A stretch of DNA of 64,000 bases from Fodinibius sediminis (GCF_900182555.1 NZ_FXTH01000015.1:1-64000), one strand, 5' to 3'. Positions 15,962 to 26,319 are shown, numbered from the stretch's first letter. Numbers and translations: made by a program. The notes: generated by a model not told the origin, from the letters alone.

Positions 15962-16257
15962 ATGTATAGACAGGAACCTCCTTTTCCTGCTGTGAAAGGG
16001 GAGCCATGCCAGGTGGTTCCCTCCGGCCGACGTTCGGCCGGTCATCTGGGGAAGGGAGGGTCTTTATATTTCAGGACATCACTCGGCTGCACTCTGCCGG
16101 GAGAAGTGGGCTGTTTAGCTCTTTTGTGGAGTATATCTTAACTTTGGATAAAACAAGTGCGTGGCTGTATTTCGAAAGTTCAAAGCAAGCAGCAGGGAAA
16201 ACCGTAAAAAACGGAGATCAGCACTTCTGGTTATTTTTAATCTTTAAAGGAAGATTA
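15962..16257. other. Leader region of the LacI-family gene
   Basis: 296 bases. TAACTTTG at 16139-16146 fits the Bacteroidota -7 consensus TANNTTTG, with GTTTAG about 21 bases upstream as a possible -33 element, so transcription could start near 16153. The open frame running in from 16006 is not needed: the LacI helix-turn-helix begins only at 16258. Confidence 0.35.
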
Positions 16258-17250
16258 ATGAAAAATGTACGGCTGAAGGACATCGCTGAGCGGTTGGATC
16301 TGACGAAAGTGAGTGTATCCAAGGCTCTAAGAGATCATTCTGATATATCAGATGAAACCAAGAGAAGAGTGAAGAAAATGGCTGAAGAGATGGGGTATCG
16401 CCCCAATCTTGTAGCCCGGTCCCTGACTTCCAATAAAACACAGATCGTCGGTGTCATTGTCCCGAAGATTGCTCATTCCTTTTTTTCTTCTGTTATAGAA
16501 GGTATTTACCAGGCGGCCCTGAAGAGCGATTATGAGGTTATTCTCGGGGTCTCGATGGAGGACGACAAACTTGAGAGAAAACATATAGAATCCATGCTCG
16601 ATATGCGGGTGGAGGGACTGCTGATCTCGGTTTCCGAGAAAACGAAATCGGTGGATCAGTTCGACCTTGTCAAAAGAATGGATGCCAACCTGGTGTTTTT
16701 TGACCGGGGATTTAGCGGTTCCAGTTATACTTACCTGAAGGTGAACGACCGGGAAGGGGCAAAGAGGGGGGTTCGCCATATGATAGAGCGCGGATATGAG
16801 AAAATTGGCCATCTCTCGGGCTTTATGAGCATTGAAATTGGCAAAGATCGGCGCCTCGGGTACCAGGATGCGCTGGAGGAAGCAGGACGGAAGGTCAACC
16901 AGGCAGGTATTGTTGAAGCGGGATTCAGTGAAGAAGACGGATACAGGGGATTTGCGCAGCTTATGGAGCAGTACGGGAAGCCGGATGCCGTATTCTGCGT
17001 AACCTATCCTGTCGGGCTGGGGGTGCTCCAGTATATGAAAGACCATGAGATTGATCCCTCGGAAATCGCTATTCTGTCATTCGGAAGCAGTGAGTTCAAC
17101 CAGTACCTGGCGAACCCCTTTACCTGTATCGATCAGTCGACCTTTGAGCTGGGGTACCGCGCGTTTGAGCAGCTGGTTTCAGAGATAGAGTCGGATGAAG
17201 AGGTTGTGCCGCAGCTCATCTCCCTGGAAGCTGATATCCTTGACAATTAG
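16258..17250 (+). CDS. LacI-family transcriptional regulator
   Basis: 330 residues from ATG 16258, chosen because AAAGGAAG precedes it and the canonical LacI headpiece starts there: VRLKDIAERLDLTKVSVSKA, then YRPNLVARSL as hinge helix. The periplasmic-binding-protein-like domain starts QIVGVIVPKIAHSFFS and carries GLLISVSEKT, FDRGF and the INQ-like segment CIDQSTFELG near the end. It should bind a palindrome with a central CG; TAACCGGTTA upstream of 14537 and of susC fits. The inducer is probably a sugar imported by the SusCD pair, which is inference. Confidence 0.9.
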   Translation: MKNVRLKDIAERLDLTKVSVSKALRDHSDISDETKRRVKKMAEEMGYRPNLVARSLTSNKTQIVGVIVPKIAHSFFSSVIEGIYQAALKSDYEVILGVSMEDDKLERKHIESMLDMRVEGLLISVSEKTKSVDQFDLVKRMDANLVFFDRGFSGSSYTYLKVNDREGAKRGVRHMIERGYEKIGHLSGFMSIEIGKDRRLGYQDALEEAGRKVNQAGIVEAGFSEEDGYRGFAQLMEQYGKPDAVFCVTYPVGLGVLQYMKDHEIDPSEIAILSFGSSEFNQYLANPFTCIDQSTFELGYRAFEQLVSEIESDEEVVPQLISLEADILDN

Positions 17251-17390
17251 GGCAACAGGACAACAGCAACAAATAAATGATATGAATAGGGAATCCAACA
17301 TCCGCAGACAAGGCTTTTCTGTAATCATGTGGATGGAGGGCCTCGCTTCGTGTATTCATTGGATGAACATCAGCATGATTAATTAAAAAG

Positions 17391-20300
17391 ATGAAGACTT
17401 CAAACAGTCAAAAGGTGCATCATGCTTCGCCTGTCATGTTCTCTCGCCTCACCTACTTCCTGCTGTTAGCGGCGATTGTGGGCTGTACTTCGTCACCGGA
17501 GCTGAGCTGGCATGAGGAAAAGTATGTTCGCTGGGCTGCGCTTCCCGAGGGCTCTCCGGCCGACTATGGGTTTGAACGGCTAACCAGTTCAGCCACGGGA
17601 ATATCCTTCAATAACCGAATGGGGCGGGAGGAACTGGCCGATAATCGTCATTATCTGAATGGATCCGGGGTTGCCGCCGGCGATGTGGACGGTGATGGGC
17701 TGGTAGATCTTTATTTTGCCGGTTTAAAAACGCCCAACCGGCTGTACAAAAATATGGGAGGGATGGAATTCAGGGATATTACCGAAAAGGCGGGGGTCGC
17801 CCATGAGGAGTATTACTCAACCGGGGCGGTATTTGCAGATGTTAACAGCGACGGTCATCTCGACCTCCTGGTGACCTCCGTCTATAAGGATAATACGCTG
17901 TATATCAATGACGGGAAGGGGAATTTCAAGCTTCGTAAAAACAGCGGACTGGGTCCCGGCAGAGGCAGTACTACGATGACCCTCGCAGATATCGACGGGG
18001 ACCGGGACCTGGATCTTTATGTGGCGAAGTACAAGGAAAAGTCGGTCAAAGATAGGTATTCCACCGAAGAGCTGGATTGGAATAAGATCCTGAATGAACC
18101 CTATACCGAACAGCAGCAGACAGGCCCTTATACTCTGGTACCTCCGTTTGACAAACATTATCAAATTTTCATGACAGAAGATAATCGCCTGGCCGGTCTG
18201 GCAGAAACGGGGGCGGTGGACGAGTTGTATCTTAATAAGGGCGGGCGGTTTGAAAAGGTATCCGATAGCCGGGAGGTATTTCGGGATGAACAGGGCAATC
18301 CCCTTGGACTACAGCCGGATTGGGGTCTGACGGCCCGTTTCCAGGACCTGAACGGCGACAGGCTTCCGGACCTGTATGTTTGCAATGATTTTTTTACCAA
18401 AGACCGGGTATGGATTAACCAGGGAGAGGGTACGTTCAGGCGGATCAACAAATGGGCCATCCGAAACCTTAGTTTTGCCTGTATGGGAGTCGATTTCTCG
18501 GATATCAACAGGGATGGACTGCTCGATATATTTACCGCGGAAATGCTGAGCTCCGAGCATAGCCAGCGACTTCAGCAGGTGGGGTCGGATGATCCGCATC
18601 CTGAGCGGTACAGGGAAACGGGAACCCGGCCTACCTACAACCGGAACTCCCTGTACCTCGGGCGTAACGATCATACGTACGCCGAAATAGCTTATTTGAG
18701 CGGCGTGGAAGCTACCGGCTGGTCATGGGATGCTACGTTTATGGATATTGACCTGGATGGCTACGAAGATCTTATTGTCAACAACGGCTACCTCTATCAT
18801 ATCCTGGATATGGATGCACAGATAAATATGATGCGCAAGGGTAGAAATATGGATGAGCACTTTACTGAATTTATGCAGGGGGCGCCATCGCTGGAACTGC
18901 GCAACCGGGTCTTTATGAACAGCGGAGACTTAACCTTTAAGGAGGATGGCACAGCGCTCGGCTTTACCGAGAAGGATATCTCGCACGGGATGGCAGTAGC
19001 TGATCTGAATAACGATGGCTCGCTGGACCTGGCCACCAACCGCATGAATGATGAGGCTGGCATTTACCTGAATCAAAGCAGTGCTCCCCGTATAGCCGTT
19101 CGGCTCAATGGAAAAGCACCCAATACGCAGGCGATTGGCGCGAAGATTGAGTTGCGGGGAGGACCCACGCGTCAGCAGCAGGAGGTAGTGGCAGGGGGTG
19201 ATTATCTTTCGGGCTCCGATCCGCTGGTCACTTTTGCCGCCAACCCGGATAATGCGAACCACCAGTTGATCGTCTCCTGGCCGGGTGGCGGACGAACGAG
19301 AATAGACAGTATTTCTGCCAACCGTATCTACGAGATTGATGAAGCGGGAAATGTGGAATCAACTGTGGACGTTAAGGAGACAGGAGAGCCGGAAAATCAG
19401 AGCCCCCTGTTCAAAGAGGTATCCGGCCGGATCGACCATTCCCACCGGGAAAATGCTTTCGATGATTTTCAGCTGCAGCCCCTGCTCCCCCTGGGCCTCG
19501 GTCGGCTCGGTCCGGGCATCTCCTGGGTGGATCTCGACCGCGACGGGGATGATGATCTGGTGATCGGCACCGGGAAGGGAGGAACGACAGCCATCTATGA
19601 AAACGGCGGGGATGGCTCCTTTCAGCCGTGGGATCTGCCCTTGCTCGATCGGGAAGCCCCGGGTGATCAAACAGGCATTATCGGTTGGACACAGAACGGT
19701 CATACCAATCTTATGATCGGCAATGCCAATTACGAGCAGGGAAATCTTCAGGCGCCTTCGGCCTACCAGTACCGGATGGATGGTCGCAATAATACATTCA
19801 TTGACTCACTGCCCCATAATATTTCAACCACAGGACCCCTGGCTGCATCCGACTATGACGGGGATGGAGACCTGGACCTTTTTGTGGGGGGTGGCTTTAT
19901 CCCCGGGCACTACCCGATGGACGCCCCCTCGCGCCTGCTGGTTAACGAAGCCGGTTCGTTTGTCCCGGATAAGAGGAACAGCCGTGCCGTTCGTCGTGCG
20001 GGGCTGATTACAGGGGCGGTATTTACTGATTATGATCAGGATGGAGACCCTGACCTGGTTCTGAGCCGGGCCTGGGATTCTATTCTGATCCTGGAAAATA
20101 ATGGCGGAGCCTTCAGCGCGGCGTCGGAGAAACTTGGTCTATCGGGTATCAAGGGTTGGTGGAACGGGATTGCCAGTGGTGATTTTAACAATGACGGAAG
20201 GCCTGATCTTGTTGCAACCAACTGGGGGCAGAATAGCCCCTACCAGATGGAAGGGAACCTGCCCCTGCGCATGTACCATGATGATTTTAATCGGGATACA

Positions 20301-21143
20301 TGGATAGATATTATTGAAACGCATGGCACTGCCGGAGGCGACTATGTGCCGCGCAGGCGGCTGTTCCATTATGGGGCGGTGCCGGCTGTTGCCAACCGGA
20401 TGCACAGCCATGAGCAATTTGCAAATTCGACGATGGCAGAACTGTTCGGGAACCGCTTGTCTGTCATATCCTACAAGGAAGTCAACACCCTGCAGCACCA
20501 GGTTTTTGTGAATACCGGGGATGGATTTGCCCCCCGCCCCCTGCCCGGTGTGTCGCAGTTTAGTGCGGCTTTCCATGCGGGTGTGGCTGATATGGATAAT
20601 GACGGGAATGAAGATCTGTTTTTGAGCCAGAATTTTTTTGCCGTGCCCCGGCAGGTGCCCCGACAGGATGCCGGAAGAGGCATATGGCTCAAGGGAGACG
20701 GGAAGGGAGGTTTTACGGCCGTGCCGGGAAGCGAGTCTGGAATAAAAATATATGGAGAGCAGCGGGGAGCGGCCTTCAGTGATTTCAACGGGGACGGTAA
20801 AATAGATTTGGCCGTGTCTCAGAATAATGCCGGCACCAGACTCTTTGTCAACCAGGCAGACAGCCGCGGGTATCGCATCACGCTGGCAGGGCCCCCGGAA
20901 AACAGCAGCGGGATTGGTTCTGCTGTGCGCCTGGTGTACCAGGATGGCCGAAAAGGGCCGTTGCGTGAAGTTCAGGCGGGAAGCGGTTACTGGTCGCAGA
21001 ACAGTGCGACCCAGGTGTTGGGGGATGAAGGAACGGTCGATAAAATATCGATCCGCTGGCCCGACGGGCACCATCAAGTCTTAAAGGTCGAGAAGGGAAA
21101 AAAAGAATACCGGATCTTCCATCCCTCAGCAGAAGGGCATTGA
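17391..21143 (+). CDS. VCBS/FG-GAP repeat lipoprotein with ASPIC/UnbV domains
   Basis: 1250 residues. A signal peptide with lipobox (AAIVGC) begins either at ATG 17391 or at the internal Met 22; neither has a clear ribosome site. Many Asp-rich calcium loops of FG-GAP/VCBS repeats occur across the protein (DVDGDGLVDLYFAG, DINRDGLLDIF, DLDRDGDDDLVIG, DFNGDGKIDLAVS), which should fold as beta-propeller blades. ASPIC/UnbV-type segments (QAIGAKIEL.., SGIGSAVRL..) follow each of two repeat halves, so the protein looks internally duplicated. Such proteins stand next to SusC/SusD genes in Bacteroidota and are thought to act at the cell surface in polymer binding; the exact role is not known. Confidence 0.85.
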   Translation: MKTSNSQKVHHASPVMFSRLTYFLLLAAIVGCTSSPELSWHEEKYVRWAALPEGSPADYGFERLTSSATGISFNNRMGREELADNRHYLNGSGVAAGDVDGDGLVDLYFAGLKTPNRLYKNMGGMEFRDITEKAGVAHEEYYSTGAVFADVNSDGHLDLLVTSVYKDNTLYINDGKGNFKLRKNSGLGPGRGSTTMTLADIDGDRDLDLYVAKYKEKSVKDRYSTEELDWNKILNEPYTEQQQTGPYTLVPPFDKHYQIFMTEDNRLAGLAETGAVDELYLNKGGRFEKVSDSREVFRDEQGNPLGLQPDWGLTARFQDLNGDRLPDLYVCNDFFTKDRVWINQGEGTFRRINKWAIRNLSFACMGVDFSDINRDGLLDIFTAEMLSSEHSQRLQQVGSDDPHPERYRETGTRPTYNRNSLYLGRNDHTYAEIAYLSGVEATGWSWDATFMDIDLDGYEDLIVNNGYLYHILDMDAQINMMRKGRNMDEHFTEFMQGAPSLELRNRVFMNSGDLTFKEDGTALGFTEKDISHGMAVADLNNDGSLDLATNRMNDEAGIYLNQSSAPRIAVRLNGKAPNTQAIGAKIELRGGPTRQQQEVVAGGDYLSGSDPLVTFAANPDNANHQLIVSWPGGGRTRIDSISANRIYEIDEAGNVESTVDVKETGEPENQSPLFKEVSGRIDHSHRENAFDDFQLQPLLPLGLGRLGPGISWVDLDRDGDDDLVIGTGKGGTTAIYENGGDGSFQPWDLPLLDREAPGDQTGIIGWTQNGHTNLMIGNANYEQGNLQAPSAYQYRMDGRNNTFIDSLPHNISTTGPLAASDYDGDGDLDLFVGGGFIPGHYPMDAPSRLLVNEAGSFVPDKRNSRAVRRAGLITGAVFTDYDQDGDPDLVLSRAWDSILILENNGGAFSAASEKLGLSGIKGWWNGIASGDFNNDGRPDLVATNWGQNSPYQMEGNLPLRMYHDDFNRDTWIDIIETHGTAGGDYVPRRRLFHYGAVPAVANRMHSHEQFANSTMAELFGNRLSVISYKEVNTLQHQVFVNTGDGFAPRPLPGVSQFSAAFHAGVADMDNDGNEDLFLSQNFFAVPRQVPRQDAGRGIWLKGDGKGGFTAVPGSESGIKIYGEQRGAAFSDFNGDGKIDLAVSQNNAGTRLFVNQADSRGYRITLAGPPENSSGIGSAVRLVYQDGRKGPLREVQAGSGYWSQNSATQVLGDEGTVDKISIRWPDGHHQVLKVEKGKKEYRIFHPSAEGH

Positions 21144-21365
21144 TATTAATATTGATATTATGATTCAATGCTTGTTTGTGAGTGGAATAAAATAATGGTT
21201 ATTGATAGAAAAAAAGACAAATAGTTTCGAATTATTTTTCACAAGTATTTGCAACTTATATTAAGTTTTTTTAATTAGAAAACCGGGTTAGACTCATAAC
21301 AATAATAAAGTAAGGGAATAAACCAACAAGAATAAGAAGGATCTCTTTTTTTTAACCCGTCTACT

Positions 21366-21375
21366 TAACCGGTTA
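21366..21375. promoter_or_regulatory. Candidate LacI-family operator TAACCGGTTA (copy 2)
   Basis: The palindrome is identical to the one at 14225-14234. It is 64 bases before the susC start, downstream of an A/T-rich tract (21220-21280) that probably holds the promoter. A related AACCGGGTT lies at 21282-21290. The 295-base gap between 21143 and 21439 contains no ORF. Confidence 0.6.
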
Positions 21376-21438
21376 CATTAGCGTTGTGTCTGATGATAGT
21401 CTGGGGATAACCGTAACATTAACTTAGGTGATACTACA

Positions 21439-24435
21439 ATGGGAAAGTTGATTCAAACTACTTTTTTAACATTAATATATCTGGGGGGGATTGTGCTCTG
21501 TGCTGCCATGCCGGCCCATGCACAGCAGGTGAATGGTACCGTCACGGACGATGCAACAGGGGAGCCGATACCCGGAGCCAATATTTATATATCAGAACTG
21601 CAGACAGGAGCGGCCACGAATGCCGAAGGCCAATATGAGATAACCGATATCGAGCCGGGCACCTACACCCTGGTCGCTTCCTATGTGGGATACGAAGAAT
21701 ATGAGACCACCTTTAATATTTCCGAAGGTCAAAGCCTGACGATGGATATTGCACTGAGCCAGCGCGTGGAAATTGGTGAGGAGCTGGTGGTGGTGGGTTA
21801 CGGAACACAGGAAAAGGAGGATGTCACCGGTTCGGTGTCATCAGTTTCTGCGGATGAACTGAATGAATTGTCTATTTCGTCTGTGGATCAGGGTCTGCAG
21901 GGACGGACTGCGGGTGTAGTGGTAACGCAGAGCGGAACAAAACCCGGTTCGGGAGCCAATGTTCGTATCCGGGGCAATCGCTCGATCAATGCGAGCAATG
22001 AGCCGCTCTATGTCGTGGACGGGGTCCCCATATCAGGTGGGCTCAGGGATATCAATCCGTCAAGCATCCAGTCAATTGAGGTATTGAAAGATGCTTCTGC
22101 AACAGCAATTTACGGGGCCCGGGGGTCGAATGGCGTTGTGATTGTGACGACGAACCGCGGTTACGACGGTGATCTGTCAGTGACCTACAACGGATCCATA
22201 GGATTTTCGAAAGCCCTGGACAGAGTGGATCGGATGAACGGTGAGGAGTATGCCGAGCTTAACCGTGAAGCGCACCGGGCGGCCGGAGCATATACCGATG
22301 ACTCGCAGTTTTTTGAACCGGGGGAGCTGGAAAAGCTGAACAACGGGGAATGGGTGGACTATCAGGATATGATCCTTCAGACCGGAATTCGGCATAATCA
22401 TAATCTGGGCATTTCCGGGGGGAATGAGAATACAAAATTCCATGTATCCTTCGGGGGGCTTCAGGAGCAGGGGATTCTCGAGCCGGAGAAATTCAGCCGG
22501 TATAATATCCAGATTAACCTGGATATGAAGGTTACCGATAATCTCACCATAGGAACAACGACGCTGGGAAGTTACAGTATCCAGGACGGAGGCGATAGGA
22601 ATTTCTACAGTGAGGCGTTAAACAACAGTCCGCTGGGTTCCCCTTTTGACGAAAACGGCAACCTGGTGTTTCAGCCGATCAATGACGGGCAGCGCTCGAA
22701 CCCCCTTATCGAGGTACTGCCGGACACGTATGTGGATGAGGAGAAACGACAGCGCATCCTGAGTAATGTGTTTGCGGAATACAGCTTTACCGACAATCTC
22801 AGCTTCCGGATGAATTTTGCGCCGGACATCCGTTATGAACGGGACAGTGATTTCCAGGCGTCACGCTCCCGCTCCCAGTTCATGGGGCCTTCCGCTGCGC
22901 AGAAATCCGAGGATTTCATTTTTGAATATACCTGGGAGAATATTGTGGAATATGAACAGGCGTTTGCTGACAAGCATACCCTTGCCCTGACGGGACTGTT
23001 CAGTATCCAGGAGCAGCAGGTCGAATTATCAAGCATGGAGGTGAGGGGCATTCCCATCCAGTCGATGGAGCATTACAATTTCGGAGCCGCCCAGGATATT
23101 CTGGGTACGGATACAAGTTTCGAGAAGTGGAACCTGCTGTCCACCATGCTCCGGGCCAATTACAACTATGATGACCGTTACCTGCTGACGGCTACCGGAC
23201 GGGTGGATGGTTCCTCCCGTTTCGGGGACAACCACAAGTACGGGGTCTTTCCTTCGGTGGCGTTTTCCTGGAATATTGCCAACGAAACTTTTTTCAGCAG
23301 GGAAGGCTTGTTCAGCGATCTGCGGCTGCGGATCAGCTGGGGTGAAACCGGGCAGACGGGAATCTCCCCCTATCAAACCCTGGCATTGCTGGGACGTACC
23401 ACCTATAACTATGGTGATGATCTGGCCTACGGCTACCAGCCTTCCCAGATTGCCAATCCGGACCTGAAGTGGGAAACGACAGCCACAACCAATATTGGTC
23501 TGGAGTTCGGTATCCTTGATTCTCGCATTACCGGAAGCGTGGATGTTTACCGGCAGGACACCAAGGATTTGCTGCTGGAGCGGCAGCTGCCCCCTACCAG
23601 CGGATACGGAAGTATTCTGGAGAATGTGGGCTCTACACGCAATACGGGTATTGAAGTGGGACTTTCCACGGTTAATATCCAGTCGGGAAGCGGTGACGGC
23701 TTTCAGTGGACAACCGACCTAAATTTTTCTTCCAACAAGGAGGAGATTGTTGAACTTTATGGAGGCGGGGAAGACGATGTCGGTAACGAATGGTTTATTG
23801 GTGAGCCGATTAATGTCTTTTACGAATACGACCAGGTCGGCGTCTGGCAAACGGATGAAGAAAGCGTAGCTGCTGAATACAATCAAATTCCGGGTGAAAT
23901 CCGGGTCCGGGATGTCAATGGGGATGGCCAGATCAACGCGGCGGACCGTACCATCGTGGGCCAGGAGATGCCTAAATTTACAGGTGGAATGACCAACAGG
24001 TTCAGTTACAAGGGCATCGACCTGTCGGTATTCCTGTATGCGAGCTTTGGAAATACCATCTTTAGCGGAATTCACAGCACAGCCCTGGTCGGCCGTTATA
24101 ACGAGCATGATATAAATTACTGGACGCCTGATAATCCGGTCAACCGGCATCCGCGTCCCACTATCAACAGGGAGTATCCGGTATACAACGATGCTCGCCT
24201 GCTGTATGATGGCAGCTTTATCAAAGTCCGCAACGTTCAGCTGGGGTACAACCTCCCCTTCGATATCGTGCAGAATGTGCTGGGAGCACAGTCGCTCCGG
24301 ATATACGCCAGTGCGGATCAGCCGTTTATTTCCTCTCCTTATGTCCGAAAGCACGGAGGGATCGACCCGGAAAATCCGGGTACGGGCACCCCGGCGCGCT
24401 GGCAGATGAATTTTGGAATCAATTTAACATTTTAA
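21439..24435 (+). CDS. SusC/RagA-type TonB-dependent outer-membrane transporter
   Basis: 998 residues with an AGGTGA site before the start. A Sec signal ends at about AHAQQ. Next come a CarboxypepD_reg-like domain (VNGTVTDDATGEPIPGANIY), a TonB-box region (EELVVVGYGTQEKEDVTG) and a plug domain (VRIRGNRSINASNEPLYVVDGV, with ATAIYGARGSNGVVIVTT). A 22-strand barrel follows, ending in the typical aromatic terminus (MNFGINLTF). It imports oligosaccharides or other large ligands with the SusD lipoprotein. It is 17 bases from susD and probably under LacI-type control. Confidence 0.95.
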   Translation: MGKLIQTTFLTLIYLGGIVLCAAMPAHAQQVNGTVTDDATGEPIPGANIYISELQTGAATNAEGQYEITDIEPGTYTLVASYVGYEEYETTFNISEGQSLTMDIALSQRVEIGEELVVVGYGTQEKEDVTGSVSSVSADELNELSISSVDQGLQGRTAGVVVTQSGTKPGSGANVRIRGNRSINASNEPLYVVDGVPISGGLRDINPSSIQSIEVLKDASATAIYGARGSNGVVIVTTNRGYDGDLSVTYNGSIGFSKALDRVDRMNGEEYAELNREAHRAAGAYTDDSQFFEPGELEKLNNGEWVDYQDMILQTGIRHNHNLGISGGNENTKFHVSFGGLQEQGILEPEKFSRYNIQINLDMKVTDNLTIGTTTLGSYSIQDGGDRNFYSEALNNSPLGSPFDENGNLVFQPINDGQRSNPLIEVLPDTYVDEEKRQRILSNVFAEYSFTDNLSFRMNFAPDIRYERDSDFQASRSRSQFMGPSAAQKSEDFIFEYTWENIVEYEQAFADKHTLALTGLFSIQEQQVELSSMEVRGIPIQSMEHYNFGAAQDILGTDTSFEKWNLLSTMLRANYNYDDRYLLTATGRVDGSSRFGDNHKYGVFPSVAFSWNIANETFFSREGLFSDLRLRISWGETGQTGISPYQTLALLGRTTYNYGDDLAYGYQPSQIANPDLKWETTATTNIGLEFGILDSRITGSVDVYRQDTKDLLLERQLPPTSGYGSILENVGSTRNTGIEVGLSTVNIQSGSGDGFQWTTDLNFSSNKEEIVELYGGGEDDVGNEWFIGEPINVFYEYDQVGVWQTDEESVAAEYNQIPGEIRVRDVNGDGQINAADRTIVGQEMPKFTGGMTNRFSYKGIDLSVFLYASFGNTIFSGIHSTALVGRYNEHDINYWTPDNPVNRHPRPTINREYPVYNDARLLYDGSFIKVRNVQLGYNLPFDIVQNVLGAQSLRIYASADQPFISSPYVRKHGGIDPENPGTGTPARWQMNFGINLTF

Positions 24436-24452
24436 CACAACCGGATAATATT

Positions 24453-26135
24453 ATGTACAAGTATTTAACAATTATCACTTCAGTACTGATAGCTGGATTG
24501 TTGGTGTCGTGCTCCGATCTGCTTGAGGAGGAGGTGCATACCGAGGTAAGCGATACGCGCTATAATACGCCTGATGGCTTCAATGAGGCGGTGAATGCCG
24601 CTTATTATCCGCTCCGTAGCTTTTACGGTACAGAGCAGGGACTGACGGCAACGGTTTTTGGAACCGATACCTACCGGGAGGGAGCCGACGGCGATTTCAA
24701 GTATATGAACCGCTACAGCAACGAACTGGACGCTTTTGATTACATAAGCGAATGGATATGGCAGAATATGTATGAGGGTATCAATATTGCTAATACCGTG
24801 GTTGCACGTGCCGAGGCAGGCGTAGATGGTGTAAGTGAGGATGAATTGACACGACGCTCGGCCGAAGCTCGTTTCCTGCGCGCGCACTATTATTTTATAC
24901 TGGTTCAGCTGTTTGGCCCCGTTCACCTCACTACCGAAGAAACCGAGGGCGTAGAGCTTGAGGCTTCGCGTGCTCCTGTTGGCCAGGTATACGACCAGAT
25001 TATTTCGGATCTGGAGTCCGCCATTGCCAATCTGCCGGTGGAGGCGGAACAGTACGGCAGGGCCACCAAGCCGGCTTCAGAACATCTTTTGGCCCGCGTT
25101 TACCTCACAAGAGCCACTTCGGAGGCCGCCGGTTCTGATGATTATCAGCAGGCAGCCGGTCTGGCGGAAACGGTAATTAATGAGTACAATTTTCGTCTGC
25201 TCGAGGATTTTGCCGATGTTCATGCCGTAGGCAACGAACGGAATGCCGAAGTTATCTGGGCCGTACAGTTTTCTGAAAACCCACTTGCCAACGAGTCGGC
25301 TGATGGCAAGAATGGCAACTCCTCGCACCTCTATTTCAATTTTCCTTATGACCAGGAGCCGGGGCTGTTTCGAACGGTGGAATTCGGTCGCCCGTTCCGT
25401 CGTTTCCGTCCCACTAAGTTTACCACCCAGGAGATGTTCAACCTGGATGACCGCGATGTGGACTCGCGCTATAAAAAATCCTTCAAGGATGCGTTCCGTG
25501 TTATCGACCCCGGGGTGTATGAGATAGACGGGGTTGAAAAAGATCTTGCCGAGGGGGATACGGCCATCTGGTTCCCCGGCTATAATATGCCGCTGGAGCA
25601 GCAACAGCAAAAGGATATGCAGGTTATTACGCCCGAGGAGTATAATTCCATTAATTTCCCGCCACTGTGGAAACATATGGATCCCAACCGGGCCGGGGTG
25701 AATGTAACGGCCGGCTCGCGCGACTGGCTCGCCTTTCGCCTTGCAGAAACCCATCTGATAGCCGCCGAAGCCTACTTTTATATGGACGGCGCCTCTTCCG
25801 TGAATGCGGTCAATCACCTGAATGTAGTCCGGGAACGGGGGGCGTGGCCGGGCGAAGAGGCTACCGTTACGGCCCGCACGGCCCCGGCACTGGCAAGCGA
25901 GGGGATAGACTTCATACTGGATGAACGGGGACGGGAGTTACTCGGCGAGGGCTTCCGCTGGTTCGATTTGGTACGAACCAACAAGCTTTTGGAACGGGCA
26001 AAAGCACACAATCCGGATGTAGTGCCCCCGCTGGGCAACCTGCAGGAGTATCACCGGTTCAGACCGATTCCCCAGGCACAGATTGACCGTACGGAAGGAG
26101 GAAGTGAGGCCTTTCCGCAGAATCCGGGGTATTAA
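24453..26135 (+). CDS. SusD/RagB-type nutrient-binding lipoprotein
   Basis: 560 residues. The lipoprotein signal ends at LLVSC (Cys about 20). The SusD fold is recognised by the TPR-like N-terminal half (ARFLRAHYYFILVQLFGPVHL, AEHLLARVYLTRA) and the C-terminal FILDERGRELLGEGFRWFDL block, ending in the usual FPQNPGY. It forms a lid over the preceding SusC and binds the substrate at the surface. A strong terminator follows 26 bases downstream, so susCD ends this transcript. Confidence 0.95.
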   Translation: MYKYLTIITSVLIAGLLVSCSDLLEEEVHTEVSDTRYNTPDGFNEAVNAAYYPLRSFYGTEQGLTATVFGTDTYREGADGDFKYMNRYSNELDAFDYISEWIWQNMYEGINIANTVVARAEAGVDGVSEDELTRRSAEARFLRAHYYFILVQLFGPVHLTTEETEGVELEASRAPVGQVYDQIISDLESAIANLPVEAEQYGRATKPASEHLLARVYLTRATSEAAGSDDYQQAAGLAETVINEYNFRLLEDFADVHAVGNERNAEVIWAVQFSENPLANESADGKNGNSSHLYFNFPYDQEPGLFRTVEFGRPFRRFRPTKFTTQEMFNLDDRDVDSRYKKSFKDAFRVIDPGVYEIDGVEKDLAEGDTAIWFPGYNMPLEQQQQKDMQVITPEEYNSINFPPLWKHMDPNRAGVNVTAGSRDWLAFRLAETHLIAAEAYFYMDGASSVNAVNHLNVVRERGAWPGEEATVTARTAPALASEGIDFILDERGRELLGEGFRWFDLVRTNKLLERAKAHNPDVVPPLGNLQEYHRFRPIPQAQIDRTEGGSEAFPQNPGY

Positions 26136-26160
26136 GAAGCTGATGATCCTATCCATGCCT

Positions 26161-26194
26161 GCTGGCAAGTCCCCCGTGGCTTGCCAGCTTTTTT
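26161..26194 (+). terminator. Rho-independent terminator after susD
   Basis: A perfect 9-bp stem GCTGGCAAG (26161-26169)/CTTGCCAGC (26180-26188) with a 10-base loop, followed by six T residues. Confidence 0.9.
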
Positions 26195-26319
26195 ATTTGG
26201 AGGGTAAATGTAAGAAGTGTGTCTTAATGGGTGAAATATTTGCCGTTTCGCAATATAAACGATATCCTTTCAGCCTCTGTTAATTAAACAGAAGTAATTC
26301 TAAATAAAGAATAAAAAAG

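Noticed and set aside
16006-16257. N-terminal extension of the LacI-family protein
   Set aside because: The extra 84 codons have no homology-like features, and the headpiece with a good ribosome site starts at 16258.
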